From Verrucomicrobiales bacterium (GTDB taxonomy: Bacteria; Verrucomicrobiota; Verrucomicrobiia; Limisphaerales; UBA11320), in contig JAEUHE010000151.1 of the NCBI GenBank assembly GCA_016793885.1, positions 62,001-126,000 of the forward strand: 64,000 nucleotides of DNA, written 5' to 3'. Position 1 is the first letter of the stretch. Every line of letters begins with the position of its first letter. The notes under the pieces are model-generated. The model saw only the letters and a list, made by a program, of their open reading frames with translations, was not told where the DNA came from and searched no databases. Shown in pieces: positions 1-7,302 of the stretch. The position numbers and the translations under genes were made by a program.

Positions 1-583
1 GGAGCCCAGCGTCGGTGGATCCACCGAAGTCTTCGGAGCGACTATCCCCGACGTGCAACACTTGCTTCGGTTGCAATTGCAGCGCTTCACAGGTGGCGTG
101 GAAGATCGCCGCGGTGGGCTTGTGGTAGCCGAGGGGACCCGATGCGGTTACCACTTCGAAGTAATCCTGCAAGTTCAAGGCCCGGAGCGTGGCGTCGAGA
201 CGTTCATCCCAATTGGAGGTGATCGCCATCCGCAGCCCCTGGGCACGGAGCCGTTCCAACGTCGGCAGCACGTCCGGGTAGAGATGCCATGAGCGCGCCT
301 CGGTAAAGCGATCGTAAATCAGCGGAAACAGTCGCGACGCGACCTGCGAGGGGAGCACGCCCTCAAAGCTCTTTTCGACGACCTCAGCCCAGTCCTGCCG
401 CGTGTAGCCGAAACTCTTTCTGCCCTGCCAGGCTTGAACGAATTGCCGGGTTATCCGCTGTGGATCAGGGCAGGGGTAGCCCGACTCGGTGGCTACCTCG
501 GCGTAGACATCGCCAACGGAAGGCCAGGGCTCGATCAGGGTTCCGCCCACATCGAAACTGATCGCCTGGATACCCGAAGCCAT
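1..583 (-). CDS. HAD-superfamily hydrolase (partial, C-terminus beyond left edge)
   Basis: The reading frame starts at ATG 583-581 and runs off the window at base 1, giving 194 residues. It opens with a HAD motif I of the form FDVGGTL near residue 10. A motif II TSNW lies near residue 126, the motif III lysine is in GYHKP, and motif IV reads HVGDSRSED. The cap helix region lies between motifs I and II. The pattern resembles the REG-2/HDHD3-like HAD branch. The second motif I aspartate, the usual general acid/base of phosphatases, is glycine here, so phosphatase activity is uncertain. The gene lies 24 nt downstream of the prolyl oligopeptidase on the same strand and is probably cotranscribed. 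Substrate unknown. Confidence 0.85.
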   Translation of the reverse strand, partial: MASGIQAISFDVGGTLIEPWPSVGDVYAEVATESGYPCPDPQRITRQFVQAWQGRKSFGYTRQDWAEVVEKSFEGVLPSQVASRLFPLIYDRFTEARSWHLYPDVLPTLERLRAQGLRMAITSNWDERLDATLRALNLQDYFEVVTASGPLGYHKPTAAIFHATCEALQLQPKQVLHVGDSRSEDFGGSTDAGL

Positions 584-607
584 GGGTCTAGTTCTCTGAT
601 CAGAACC

Positions 608-2731
608 CTAACGCATGTCCAACTCGCGGACCAGAAAGGCCCACTTGTCGGCGCTCTCCTCAATGAGTTTGGTTGTGGGCTTGCCCGCTCCGTGCCCGGC
701 TTTCATCTCCACCCGGATCATCACCGGGTTGCTGCCTCGGTGGCATTCCTGCAGGCGGGCGGCGAATTTGAAGCTGTGCGCTGGAACGACGCGATCGTCG
801 TGGTCGGCGGTGGTGATGAGAGTGGATGGATAGCGCGTTCCGGCCTTGAGGTTATGATACGGCGAGTAGCGGTAGAGAGCTTGGAATTCATCCTGTTTAT
901 CCGATGAGCCGTAGTCGGAGGTCCAAGCCCAACCGATCGTGAACTTCTGAAACCGCAACATGTCGAGTACTCCGACGGCGGGCAGCGCCGCCGCGAAGAG
1001 GTCGGGACGTTGGGTCATGCAGGCGCCCACCAGCAGGCCCCCGTTGCTGCCTCCGGCGATGGCCAGCTTCTTCGAGGAGGTGTAGCGGTTGGCGATCAGC
1101 CATTCGGCGGCCGAGATAAAATCATCGAACACATTCTGCTTCTTGAGCTTGGTCCCGGCCTGATGCCATTCCTCTCCGTATTCGCCGCCGCCTCGAAGAT
1201 TGGGCATGGCGTAGACGCCCCCGCGTTCCATCCATACCAGAAGACTGACGGAGAAGCTGGGGGTGAGGCTGATGTTGAAGCCCCCATACCCGTATAAGTA
1301 GGTGGGGTTGTTGCCGTCCAGCTTGAGGCCTCTCTTGTGGGTTATGAACATGGGGATCCGTGTGCCGTCCTTGCTGGAGTAAAACACCTGCTTGGTCTCG
1401 TAGTCGGCCGGATCAAAATCTACCTTGGGCTGTCGGAACACCGTGCTCTGACCGGTGCGGAGGTCGTGTCGATAGATCACCCCGGGCACGGTAAAGCTGG
1501 TGAAGGAGAAAAAGGTTTCCGTGTCATTGCGCTCGCCTCCGAAGCCTGAGGCACTGCCGATGCCGGGCAACTCCAGGGTGCGGATGGGTGCCCCCTGTAG
1601 GGAGAAGACGTTGACCTGGCTTTGGGCATCCTTGAGGTAGCTGCAGACAAACTGATTGTTCAGGACACTTACCGACTGCAGGGTCTCGGCAGCTTGAGGA
1701 ATCACCTCGATCCAGCGACTGCGCTGGGGTTGGGTGGTGTCGATGGCGATCAGGCGGCCGCGCGGGGCGTTCAGATCGGTCAAAAACCAAAACACGGGTC
1801 CATCGTTCTCAACGAAGTTATAGGAGGCATCAAAGTCGTTGAGCAGTTCCACCACCTGGCTGTCGGGCTTGGACAAATCCAGATAGAACACGCGGTTTTT
1901 CGGATTAGTTCCTTGCCAGACGCTGATGATGAGGTAGTTGCCGTCGTCCGTCACCGAGCCGCCAAATCCCCACTCCTTTTGATCCGGTCGATGGTAGATC
2001 AGCTTGTCCTCGGACTGGGCGGTTCCGAGGCGATGGTAGTAAAGCTTCTGGTAGTAGTTAACACCCTTGAGGGTTTCGCCCGGTTTCGGCTCGTCATAGC
2101 GGCTGTAAAAGAACCCCTTATTGTCCTTGGTCCAGGCAGCGCCGGAGAATTTGACCCACTTGAGGTGATCGCTCAGGTCGGTTCCGGTTCGAACATCGCG
2201 AACCTTCCACTCGTTCCAGTCCGATCCCGAGGCCGACAGGGCATAAGCCAGCAGATTGCCATCGTGGCTGATGGCGGTGCTGGCGAGAGCCACGGTTCCA
2301 TCGGCCGACAAGTTGTTGGGATCGAGCAAAACCTGGGGCTCGGCCTCAGGCCGGTCCATGGAGTAGAGGACTGATTGATTCTGGAGGCCGTTATTGCGGC
2401 TGATGAAGTAGCGGTTGCCCTTGCGAGACGGCACTCCATAGCGCTCGTAGTTCCACAGCTTGGTCAATCGCTCCTTGATGGCACCGCGCTGGGGGATGGA
2501 CTTGAGATAGGCGAACGTGACTTCGTTCTGGCGAGCCGTCCAGTCCTTGGTTTCCGGGGAGTTGTCGTCTTCCAGCCAGCGATAGGGGTCCGGCACGGCG
2601 GTTCCGTGGTAGTTATCGGTTTGTTCCATCCGGCGGGTTGTGGGGTAGTTCACGGGAGAAGGGAGGTGTGCGCAGCCTTCGGTCAGGAGAGCCAAGGCGA
2701 TCGAGGCTGAGATGAGATAAGAACGTTTCAT
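608..2731 (-). CDS. Prolyl oligopeptidase, family S9A, exported
   Basis: This 707-residue serine peptidase would cleave short proline-containing peptides on the carboxyl side of proline. The N-terminal part is the seven-bladed propeller that gates access (YPTTRR, then DPYRWLEDD near residue 50), followed by the alpha/beta-hydrolase domain. The nucleophile lies in GGSNGG (Ser near 562), the aspartate in DHDDRVVP (near 645) and the histidine in KAGHGAGKP (near 680); all are intact. The start at MKRSYLIS is chosen because it gives a signal peptide ending at a cysteine (LLTEGC), possibly a lipoprotein with a poor lipobox. The open frame continues 45 codons upstream but that stretch has no signal character. 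Length matches the family. Likely periplasmic. Confidence 0.93.
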   Translation of the reverse strand: MKRSYLISASIALALLTEGCAHLPSPVNYPTTRRMEQTDNYHGTAVPDPYRWLEDDNSPETKDWTARQNEVTFAYLKSIPQRGAIKERLTKLWNYERYGVPSRKGNRYFISRNNGLQNQSVLYSMDRPEAEPQVLLDPNNLSADGTVALASTAISHDGNLLAYALSASGSDWNEWKVRDVRTGTDLSDHLKWVKFSGAAWTKDNKGFFYSRYDEPKPGETLKGVNYYQKLYYHRLGTAQSEDKLIYHRPDQKEWGFGGSVTDDGNYLIISVWQGTNPKNRVFYLDLSKPDSQVVELLNDFDASYNFVENDGPVFWFLTDLNAPRGRLIAIDTTQPQRSRWIEVIPQAAETLQSVSVLNNQFVCSYLKDAQSQVNVFSLQGAPIRTLELPGIGSASGFGGERNDTETFFSFTSFTVPGVIYRHDLRTGQSTVFRQPKVDFDPADYETKQVFYSSKDGTRIPMFITHKRGLKLDGNNPTYLYGYGGFNISLTPSFSVSLLVWMERGGVYAMPNLRGGGEYGEEWHQAGTKLKKQNVFDDFISAAEWLIANRYTSSKKLAIAGGSNGGLLVGACMTQRPDLFAAALPAVGVLDMLRFQKFTIGWAWTSDYGSSDKQDEFQALYRYSPYHNLKAGTRYPSTLITTADHDDRVVPAHSFKFAARLQECHRGSNPVMIRVEMKAGHGAGKPTTKLIEESADKWAFLVRELDMR

Positions 2732-3098
2732 GTGAGCGACAGGTGAAATTAAGGGTAACCTGCGGCTTTTGACCAGAGGGAACCGGGTGCGATTGTTTCC
2801 GGGCCCGGATCCCCCCTCCGGGGGGGGCGGGGAAGAAGCAGGCAGAAACTCCGCAAGTGCCGACAAGTCTTCGTCAGCTTTAGGCTCTCCCCGCAGCAGC
2901 CCCTTTCCAATTCGAAAACCTAGGGCTCATCAGGGCTCGACGGAGTCTCTCCCTACCTTAGTGACGTTTTCCTTTCGAGGTGCCTTTCGCTCAACCCCTC
3001 AACCTTCTGCTCGCCTTTTTGTCCAACTTGGCCGACAGTATCCGGATGGTCGCTCCCTCAAGGTTTGCCGGGGGATTCCGACATACACGAGACTATTC
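2732..3098. other. Divergent intergenic region with a partial dispersed repeat
   Basis: This 367-nt gap separates the divergent prolyl oligopeptidase and epimerase genes and must hold both promoters, though no convincing -35/-10 pair stands out. A C-run/G-run dyad (CCCCCCTCCGGGGGG type) lies near 2809-2828. Bases 2934-2966 match the left half of the CCCTACC repeat found complete at 7.2, 16.5 and 42.5 kb, including CTCTCCCTACCTTAGTGACG. An open frame from 2769 extends the epimerase upstream through this gap but looks non-coding. Confidence 0.5.
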
Positions 3099-4169
3099 AT
3101 GAGCGTTGCAATTATCACGGGATCGGCAGGGTTGATTGGTTCGGAGGCCGTCAGGCATTTCGCGAGCCAGGGGCTAGACGTGGTGGGGGTCGACAACGAC
3201 CTGAGGAAGTTCTTTTTCGGTGCGGAGGCTTCGACCGACTGGAATCGTCAGAAGCTCCAACAGGAGCTGGGTGCCAGGTATTGCCACCACAACACCGACA
3301 TTCGGGATGTGGAGGCGATCGGGAAAATTTTTAGCCAGTATGGAAAGCGCATCTCCCTGGTGATCCACACCGCCGCCCAACCTTCGCACGACTGGGCAGC
3401 CCGCGATCCTCACACCGATTTTTCGGTGAATGCCAACGGCACCCTGAATCTGCTGCAGGCGACCCGCGATCATGCCCCAGAGGCGGTATTCCTATTCACA
3501 TCCACGAATAAGGTTTATGGCGATCGGCCTAACACCCTGCCGCTCGTGGAGCAGGAAACGCGTTGGGAGATCGATCCGTCTCATCCGTATTCTCAAGGCA
3601 TTGCGGAGGACATGTCCGTGGATCAGTCCAAGCATAGCTTGTTCGGTGCATCCAAGGTCGCGGCCGATATCTTGGTTCAGGAATATGGTCGCTACTTCGG
3701 GCTTCGCACGGCGTGCTTCCGCGGAGGATGCCTGACCGGGCCGAGTCACTCCGGCACGGAGCTTCACGGGTTTCTTTCCTATCTGGTCAAATGCGGCATG
3801 ACCGGTCGGGAGTACAAGGTTTTTGGCTATAAGGGAAAACAGGTCCGCGACAACATTCACAGCGCCGACCTGATTCGGGCGTTTGACGCCTTCTTTCGGG
3901 CTCCACGGGTGGCGGAGGTTTACAACATGGGCGGTGGGCGCCATAGCAACTGTTCGATGCTGGAGGCGATTCGAATGGTTGAGACCGTGACCGGAAAGCC
4001 ATTTCGCTCCACCTACATGGACGACAACCGGATTGGAGACCATATCTGGTACGTCAGCGATCTTCGCCGCTTTCAGCAGCACTATCCCAACTGGAAGCTG
4101 CAATACGACTGCCCGAAAATCATCCAGGAGATCTACGCGAACAACGTGGATCGATGGAAAAGCGCCTGA
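3099..4169 (+). CDS. NAD-dependent nucleotide-sugar epimerase/dehydratase (CDP-tyvelose 2-epimerase-like)
   Basis: A 356-residue extended short-chain dehydrogenase. The start at [11 protein letters not shown] is fixed by the Rossmann glycine motif [10 protein letters not shown] at residues 7-16. An acidic residue for the NAD ribose follows in GVDND. The substrate-side motif TSTNKVYG is present, and the catalytic-tetrad segment reads [11 protein letters not shown]. The lysine of YxxxK is kept but the tyrosine position is phenylalanine. The downstream [17 protein letters not shown] segment resembles the CDP-tyvelose/paratose 2-epimerase branch. It probably acts on a nucleotide-activated sugar in the cytoplasm. 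No glycosyltransferases adjoin it, so the polymer it serves is unknown. The longer open frame from 2769 is not supported. Confidence 0.85.
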   Translation: MSVAIITGSAGLIGSEAVRHFASQGLDVVGVDNDLRKFFFGAEASTDWNRQKLQQELGARYCHHNTDIRDVEAIGKIFSQYGKRISLVIHTAAQPSHDWAARDPHTDFSVNANGTLNLLQATRDHAPEAVFLFTSTNKVYGDRPNTLPLVEQETRWEIDPSHPYSQGIAEDMSVDQSKHSLFGASKVAADILVQEYGRYFGLRTACFRGGCLTGPSHSGTELHGFLSYLVKCGMTGREYKVFGYKGKQVRDNIHSADLIRAFDAFFRAPRVAEVYNMGGGRHSNCSMLEAIRMVETVTGKPFRSTYMDDNRIGDHIWYVSDLRRFQQHYPNWKLQYDCPKIIQEIYANNVDRWKSA

Positions 4170-4220
4170 GTTCCCGAAGGGATGGTCCAGGAGCGATTGA
4201 GCCTGGATCCGGCCCTTCGT

Positions 4221-4359
4221 GAACCACGGATTTCGCGGATCGCACGGATGGGCAAAGATTCGAATGGACCACCTATTCACTCTGAGAGGGACTGCCATCT
4301 CCCGGTAAAGAATGTCACAACCCCTTTTTGATCCGTGTCATCCATGAAATCCGTGGTTA
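4221..4359. repeat. Inverted-repeat element, 'CCACGGATTT' family
   Basis: Arms at 4221-4250 and 4331-4359 are inverted copies that agree at about 24 of 29 positions; both contain AACCACGGATTTC in one orientation. They enclose 80 nt without an open frame. The element sits between the epimerase stop and the PhoD start. A related pair with almost the same spacing occurs at 19.95-20.10 kb, plus a single arm at 19831-19860, so this is a dispersed family in the genome. Confidence 0.75.
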
Positions 4360-4424
4360 CAACTGTCGTTTCCAGGTCGAATTTGCATTGAGCCCTGGGG
4401 TGAGACCGCGGCAACATCGCGGCG

Positions 4425-5759
4425 ATGAACTCGAAGCTTCTTTTCGGGCTACCGGTTTGGTTGCTCAGCCTGCTGGCTATTTCTGCTCCCGTGGTAGAGG
4501 GTTCAGCCAACTGGCTGGAGGTCGGCCCCATGGTCGGGCATGTGAGCCACACGAATGCCTCGCTGTGGGTGAAATCCCATTTGCCTGCGGAGGCTTCCGT
4601 TGCGATCAGCCGTGATTCAGGGCTGGCCGAGGTTCTCCATATCGCCGGACCGCAGCTCACGACGGAAACGGATCGGTCAGGCTCCTGGACCATTCCAGAT
4701 CTCGAGCCGTCCACTCGCTACTACTACGCCGTCTCCCTCAATGGGAAACCGGCGATGTTGCCACCGTATCCCTCGTTCATCACCGCGCCGGTTCCAGGCA
4801 CACGCGAGCACTTGCGCTTCGCCTTCATTTCCTGCTCGGGATATTCTCCGCACGATCCTGCGCCGGGCTGGGCGGATCTCGGTATGCGAACGAATGTCGA
4901 CCTCATTCTCATGATGGGGGACAACCATTACGGGAATAGTCCCGATCTAGACAAACAGCGCGCGGCTTATCTGGGGCAGCGACAGTCGAGCGGGTTTCGT
5001 CAGACGACCGAGCGTCTCCCTACCTACGGCATCTGGGATGATCACGACTTCGGGCCCAACGACAGCGATGGCACCTTGCCTGACAAGGAATCTGCTTTAA
5101 GGGCGTTTCGGGAACACTGGGCGAACCCTTCTGGAGGCGAGGCGGAAAACCCCGGGGTCTATTTCAAATTCAGCCGTGGTGCAGTTGAGTTCTTTTGCTT
5201 GGACGGACGCTACCATCGAAGCCCCAACAAGCAGACGAACAGCCCGAGCAAAACAATGCTCGGGGCGCGGCAGCTGGACTGGTTGAAGCAAGGGCTGAAG
5301 GAGTCAGTCGCCCAAGTGAAGGTGCTCGTCTCAGGCAGCGAATGGCAGAGCCATGGCACGCCCGACTCTTGGACCAGCTTTCCACGGGAGCGAGACGAGA
5401 TCTTCGAGTTTATCCGCAGTCGTGGGATCGAAGGCGTGATTCTGTTGTCGGGAGATCGGCACTTCACTGGGGCCTATCAAGTCCAGCAGCGTTTCATCGA
5501 GGTGACCTCCGGCCCATTCGGAGGCGGGACGGCGTCCACCCGGAACCTGCCCGAAATGTTTTTGAATTTTGGCAAGGGTCGCTTTTATTGCGTGTATGAT
5601 GTGGAGACTTCCACGGCTGTTCCGGTCCTTACGTTGGAAGTGTATCAGGTCGGGATGGGGCTGCTCGAACGTCGGACCTTCACATGGGACGAGGTGAATG
5701 GCCGACAGAAGATTCCCGCTCTGGGCAACTCTCTGGGATCCTCGGTCAACAAACCTTAA
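4425..5759 (+). CDS. PhoD-like alkaline phosphatase/phosphodiesterase, exported
   Basis: A 444-residue protein with a signal peptide ending near residue 26 (LLAISAPVVEG). Residues about 30-125 form the fibronectin-like N-terminal domain of the family (GPMVGHVSHTNASLWVK). The metallophosphatase domain follows, with FISCSGYSP, MMGDNHYG, GIWDDHDFGPND and LSGDRHFTG, which supply the Asp, Asn and His ligands of the binuclear site. It probably hydrolyses phosphomonoesters or diesters in the periplasm and so feeds phosphate acquisition. No Pho box was recognised upstream; the gap carries an inverted repeat instead. Its stop overlaps a possible ATG of the next gene (TAATG), which suggests cotranscription with the PQQ-like gene. 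Confidence 0.9.
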   Translation: MNSKLLFGLPVWLLSLLAISAPVVEGSANWLEVGPMVGHVSHTNASLWVKSHLPAEASVAISRDSGLAEVLHIAGPQLTTETDRSGSWTIPDLEPSTRYYYAVSLNGKPAMLPPYPSFITAPVPGTREHLRFAFISCSGYSPHDPAPGWADLGMRTNVDLILMMGDNHYGNSPDLDKQRAAYLGQRQSSGFRQTTERLPTYGIWDDHDFGPNDSDGTLPDKESALRAFREHWANPSGGEAENPGVYFKFSRGAVEFFCLDGRYHRSPNKQTNSPSKTMLGARQLDWLKQGLKESVAQVKVLVSGSEWQSHGTPDSWTSFPRERDEIFEFIRSRGIEGVILLSGDRHFTGAYQVQQRFIEVTSGPFGGGTASTRNLPEMFLNFGKGRFYCVYDVETSTAVPVLTLEVYQVGMGLLERRTFTWDEVNGRQKIPALGNSLGSSVNKP

Positions 5760-5776
5760 TGATTGCGTGTCCTTGT

Positions 5777-7147
5777 ATGAAAAAGCCGATGCTGACCTTT
5801 TGTGTTTTCGCCCTCGTGCTGGCTGCGGGACTGGGATTGCCCGTCCAGTCGCAGGCCGAGGACTGGCCCCGATTCCTGGGCCCCCGTGGCGATGGTATCT
5901 CGCAGGAAACGGGGTTGATCGACACGCTCCCGCTCGTCGGGCCGCCGTTGCTCTGGTCCAAAGCGGTTGGGACCGGCTACAGCGCACCCTCCGTGCTCGA
6001 CAACCGGCTTGTGCTGCATCATCGGCTGGAGAACCGTGAGATCGTGGAGTCATTCGATGCCGTCACCGGCAAGAGTGAGTGGCAGTATGCATCTCCCACC
6101 AGTTATGTGGATCCTTATGGGTACAACAATGGTCCGCGTTGCACTCCGCTGCTTACCGCTGAGTTATGCTTCACCCTGGGGGCGGAGGGGAGGCTGACTT
6201 GCTTGGAGCGCAAGACGGGCAAGCTGGTGTGGGAGCGCGACACAGCCAAAGATTGGCAGGTGCCACCGGCGTTTTTCGGCGTGGGAAGCACACCGATTTT
6301 GGAGGGCGATCGACTCTTGGTCATGGTTGGGGGGCAGCCCAACGCGGGGATGGTGGCCTTTGACGCTAAGACTGGCAAAACGCTTTGGGAGAGCGTCGGC
6401 CAAAAGAACTGGGAAGGGCTGACGAAGATTGGATGGCCGGGAGAGCCGGTGATTCAATGGCAGACGTGGGAAAAGCAGGCGAGTTACGCGAGCCCGGTCG
6501 CCGCCACCATTCATGGTCACCGGCACGTGCTTTGTCTCACGCGACAAGGTCTGGTCTCGGTGAACCCCACCAACGGTCAGGTCAACTTCAGTTTCTGGTT
6601 CCGTTCGCGGGCGAATGACTCGGTGAATGCGATGAACCCGGTGGTTCAGGGCGATCTGATTCTCATCTCGGGGGCTTATTATCGCGTGGGATCCGTCTTG
6701 CTGCGGGTCCGGCCGGACGGTCGTGGGGTGGATGAGGTTTGGCGGGGCACAGCTCTAGAGATTCACTGGATGACGCCCATTCTGCACGACGGCTCGCTTT
6801 ACGCCTTCAGTGGACGCAATGAACCCGACGCCCGGATCCGCTGTGTCGACATGAAGTCCGGCAAGCTTAAGTGGGACCGCGATGAAAGCTGGCCTCCCCA
6901 TAGCGCCGAACAACCACCGGTTTACGGGCGAGGTTCTTTCGTGATGGCGGATGGCAAGCTGTTCGCATTGGGGGAAGGGGGGCTCTTGGGGATATTCCGT
7001 GTCAATCCGGATAAGCTTGAGGAGTTGGGTCGATATCAGGTGCCGGATTTGAAATATCCTTGCTGGGCGGCTCCCGTCCTTTCCAATCAGCGTTTGTATT
7101 TGAGGAACGAACATCGGCTGGTGGCTTACGATGTCCGGAAGCGGTGA
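5777..7147 (+). CDS. PQQ-like beta-propeller repeat protein, exported
   Basis: This protein of about 456 residues has a signal peptide (MKKPMLTFCVFALVLAAG) and the DWPRFLGPRGDG opening usual for secreted propeller proteins of Verrucomicrobiota and Planctomycetota. Repeated blades show the tryptophan-docking pattern, for example LTCLERKTGKLVWERD, MVAFDAKTGKTLWES and IRCVDMKSGKLKWDRD. Such proteins are usually annotated as PQQ-like or outer membrane assembly-like; no PQQ ligands can be identified, so a binding or scaffold role is as likely as an enzyme. An alternative ATG at 5759 would overlap the PhoD stop. The gene is convergent with the LamG gene. Confidence 0.85.
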   Translation: MKKPMLTFCVFALVLAAGLGLPVQSQAEDWPRFLGPRGDGISQETGLIDTLPLVGPPLLWSKAVGTGYSAPSVLDNRLVLHHRLENREIVESFDAVTGKSEWQYASPTSYVDPYGYNNGPRCTPLLTAELCFTLGAEGRLTCLERKTGKLVWERDTAKDWQVPPAFFGVGSTPILEGDRLLVMVGGQPNAGMVAFDAKTGKTLWESVGQKNWEGLTKIGWPGEPVIQWQTWEKQASYASPVAATIHGHRHVLCLTRQGLVSVNPTNGQVNFSFWFRSRANDSVNAMNPVVQGDLILISGAYYRVGSVLLRVRPDGRGVDEVWRGTALEIHWMTPILHDGSLYAFSGRNEPDARIRCVDMKSGKLKWDRDESWPPHSAEQPPVYGRGSFVMADGKLFALGEGGLLGIFRVNPDKLEELGRYQVPDLKYPCWAAPVLSNQRLYLRNEHRLVAYDVRKR

Positions 7148-7164
7148 ACGAGCCTCTCTTGCAG

Positions 7165-7282
7165 CCTATCGGCTCTCGCGGAGATGCCACTTCGCTATCC
7201 TGAGCCTGGGGCAGGAGTGGGCTCGAGTGGAATCTCGCCCTACCTTTGTGACGAAACGATATGGGGTAGGGCGAGACTCCGC
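7165..7282. repeat. Dispersed CCCTACC/GGTAGGG hairpin element
   Basis: TCTCGCCCTACC at 7233-7244 and GGTAGGGCGAGA at 7265-7276 are a perfect 12-bp inverted repeat around a 20-nt loop that contains GTGACGA. The left flank (CTCGCGGAG at about 7174, then CCTGGGGCAGGAGTGGGCTCGA) is shared with the copies at 16.5 and 42.5 kb. It fills the gap between two convergent genes and could act as a transcription terminator or RNA-stabilising hairpin, but there is no U-tract. Confidence 0.75.
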
Positions 7283-7302
7283 TTTGCCTGTCCCACTTGG
7301 CC

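Noticed and set aside
2809-2828. C-run/G-run dyad as a possible terminator
   Set aside because: It lies between two divergent gene starts, where a terminator is not needed, and has no U-tract.
2769-3098. N-terminal extension of the epimerase frame
   Set aside because: The extension crosses a dispersed repeat, and the Rossmann motif begins right after the ATG at 3099.
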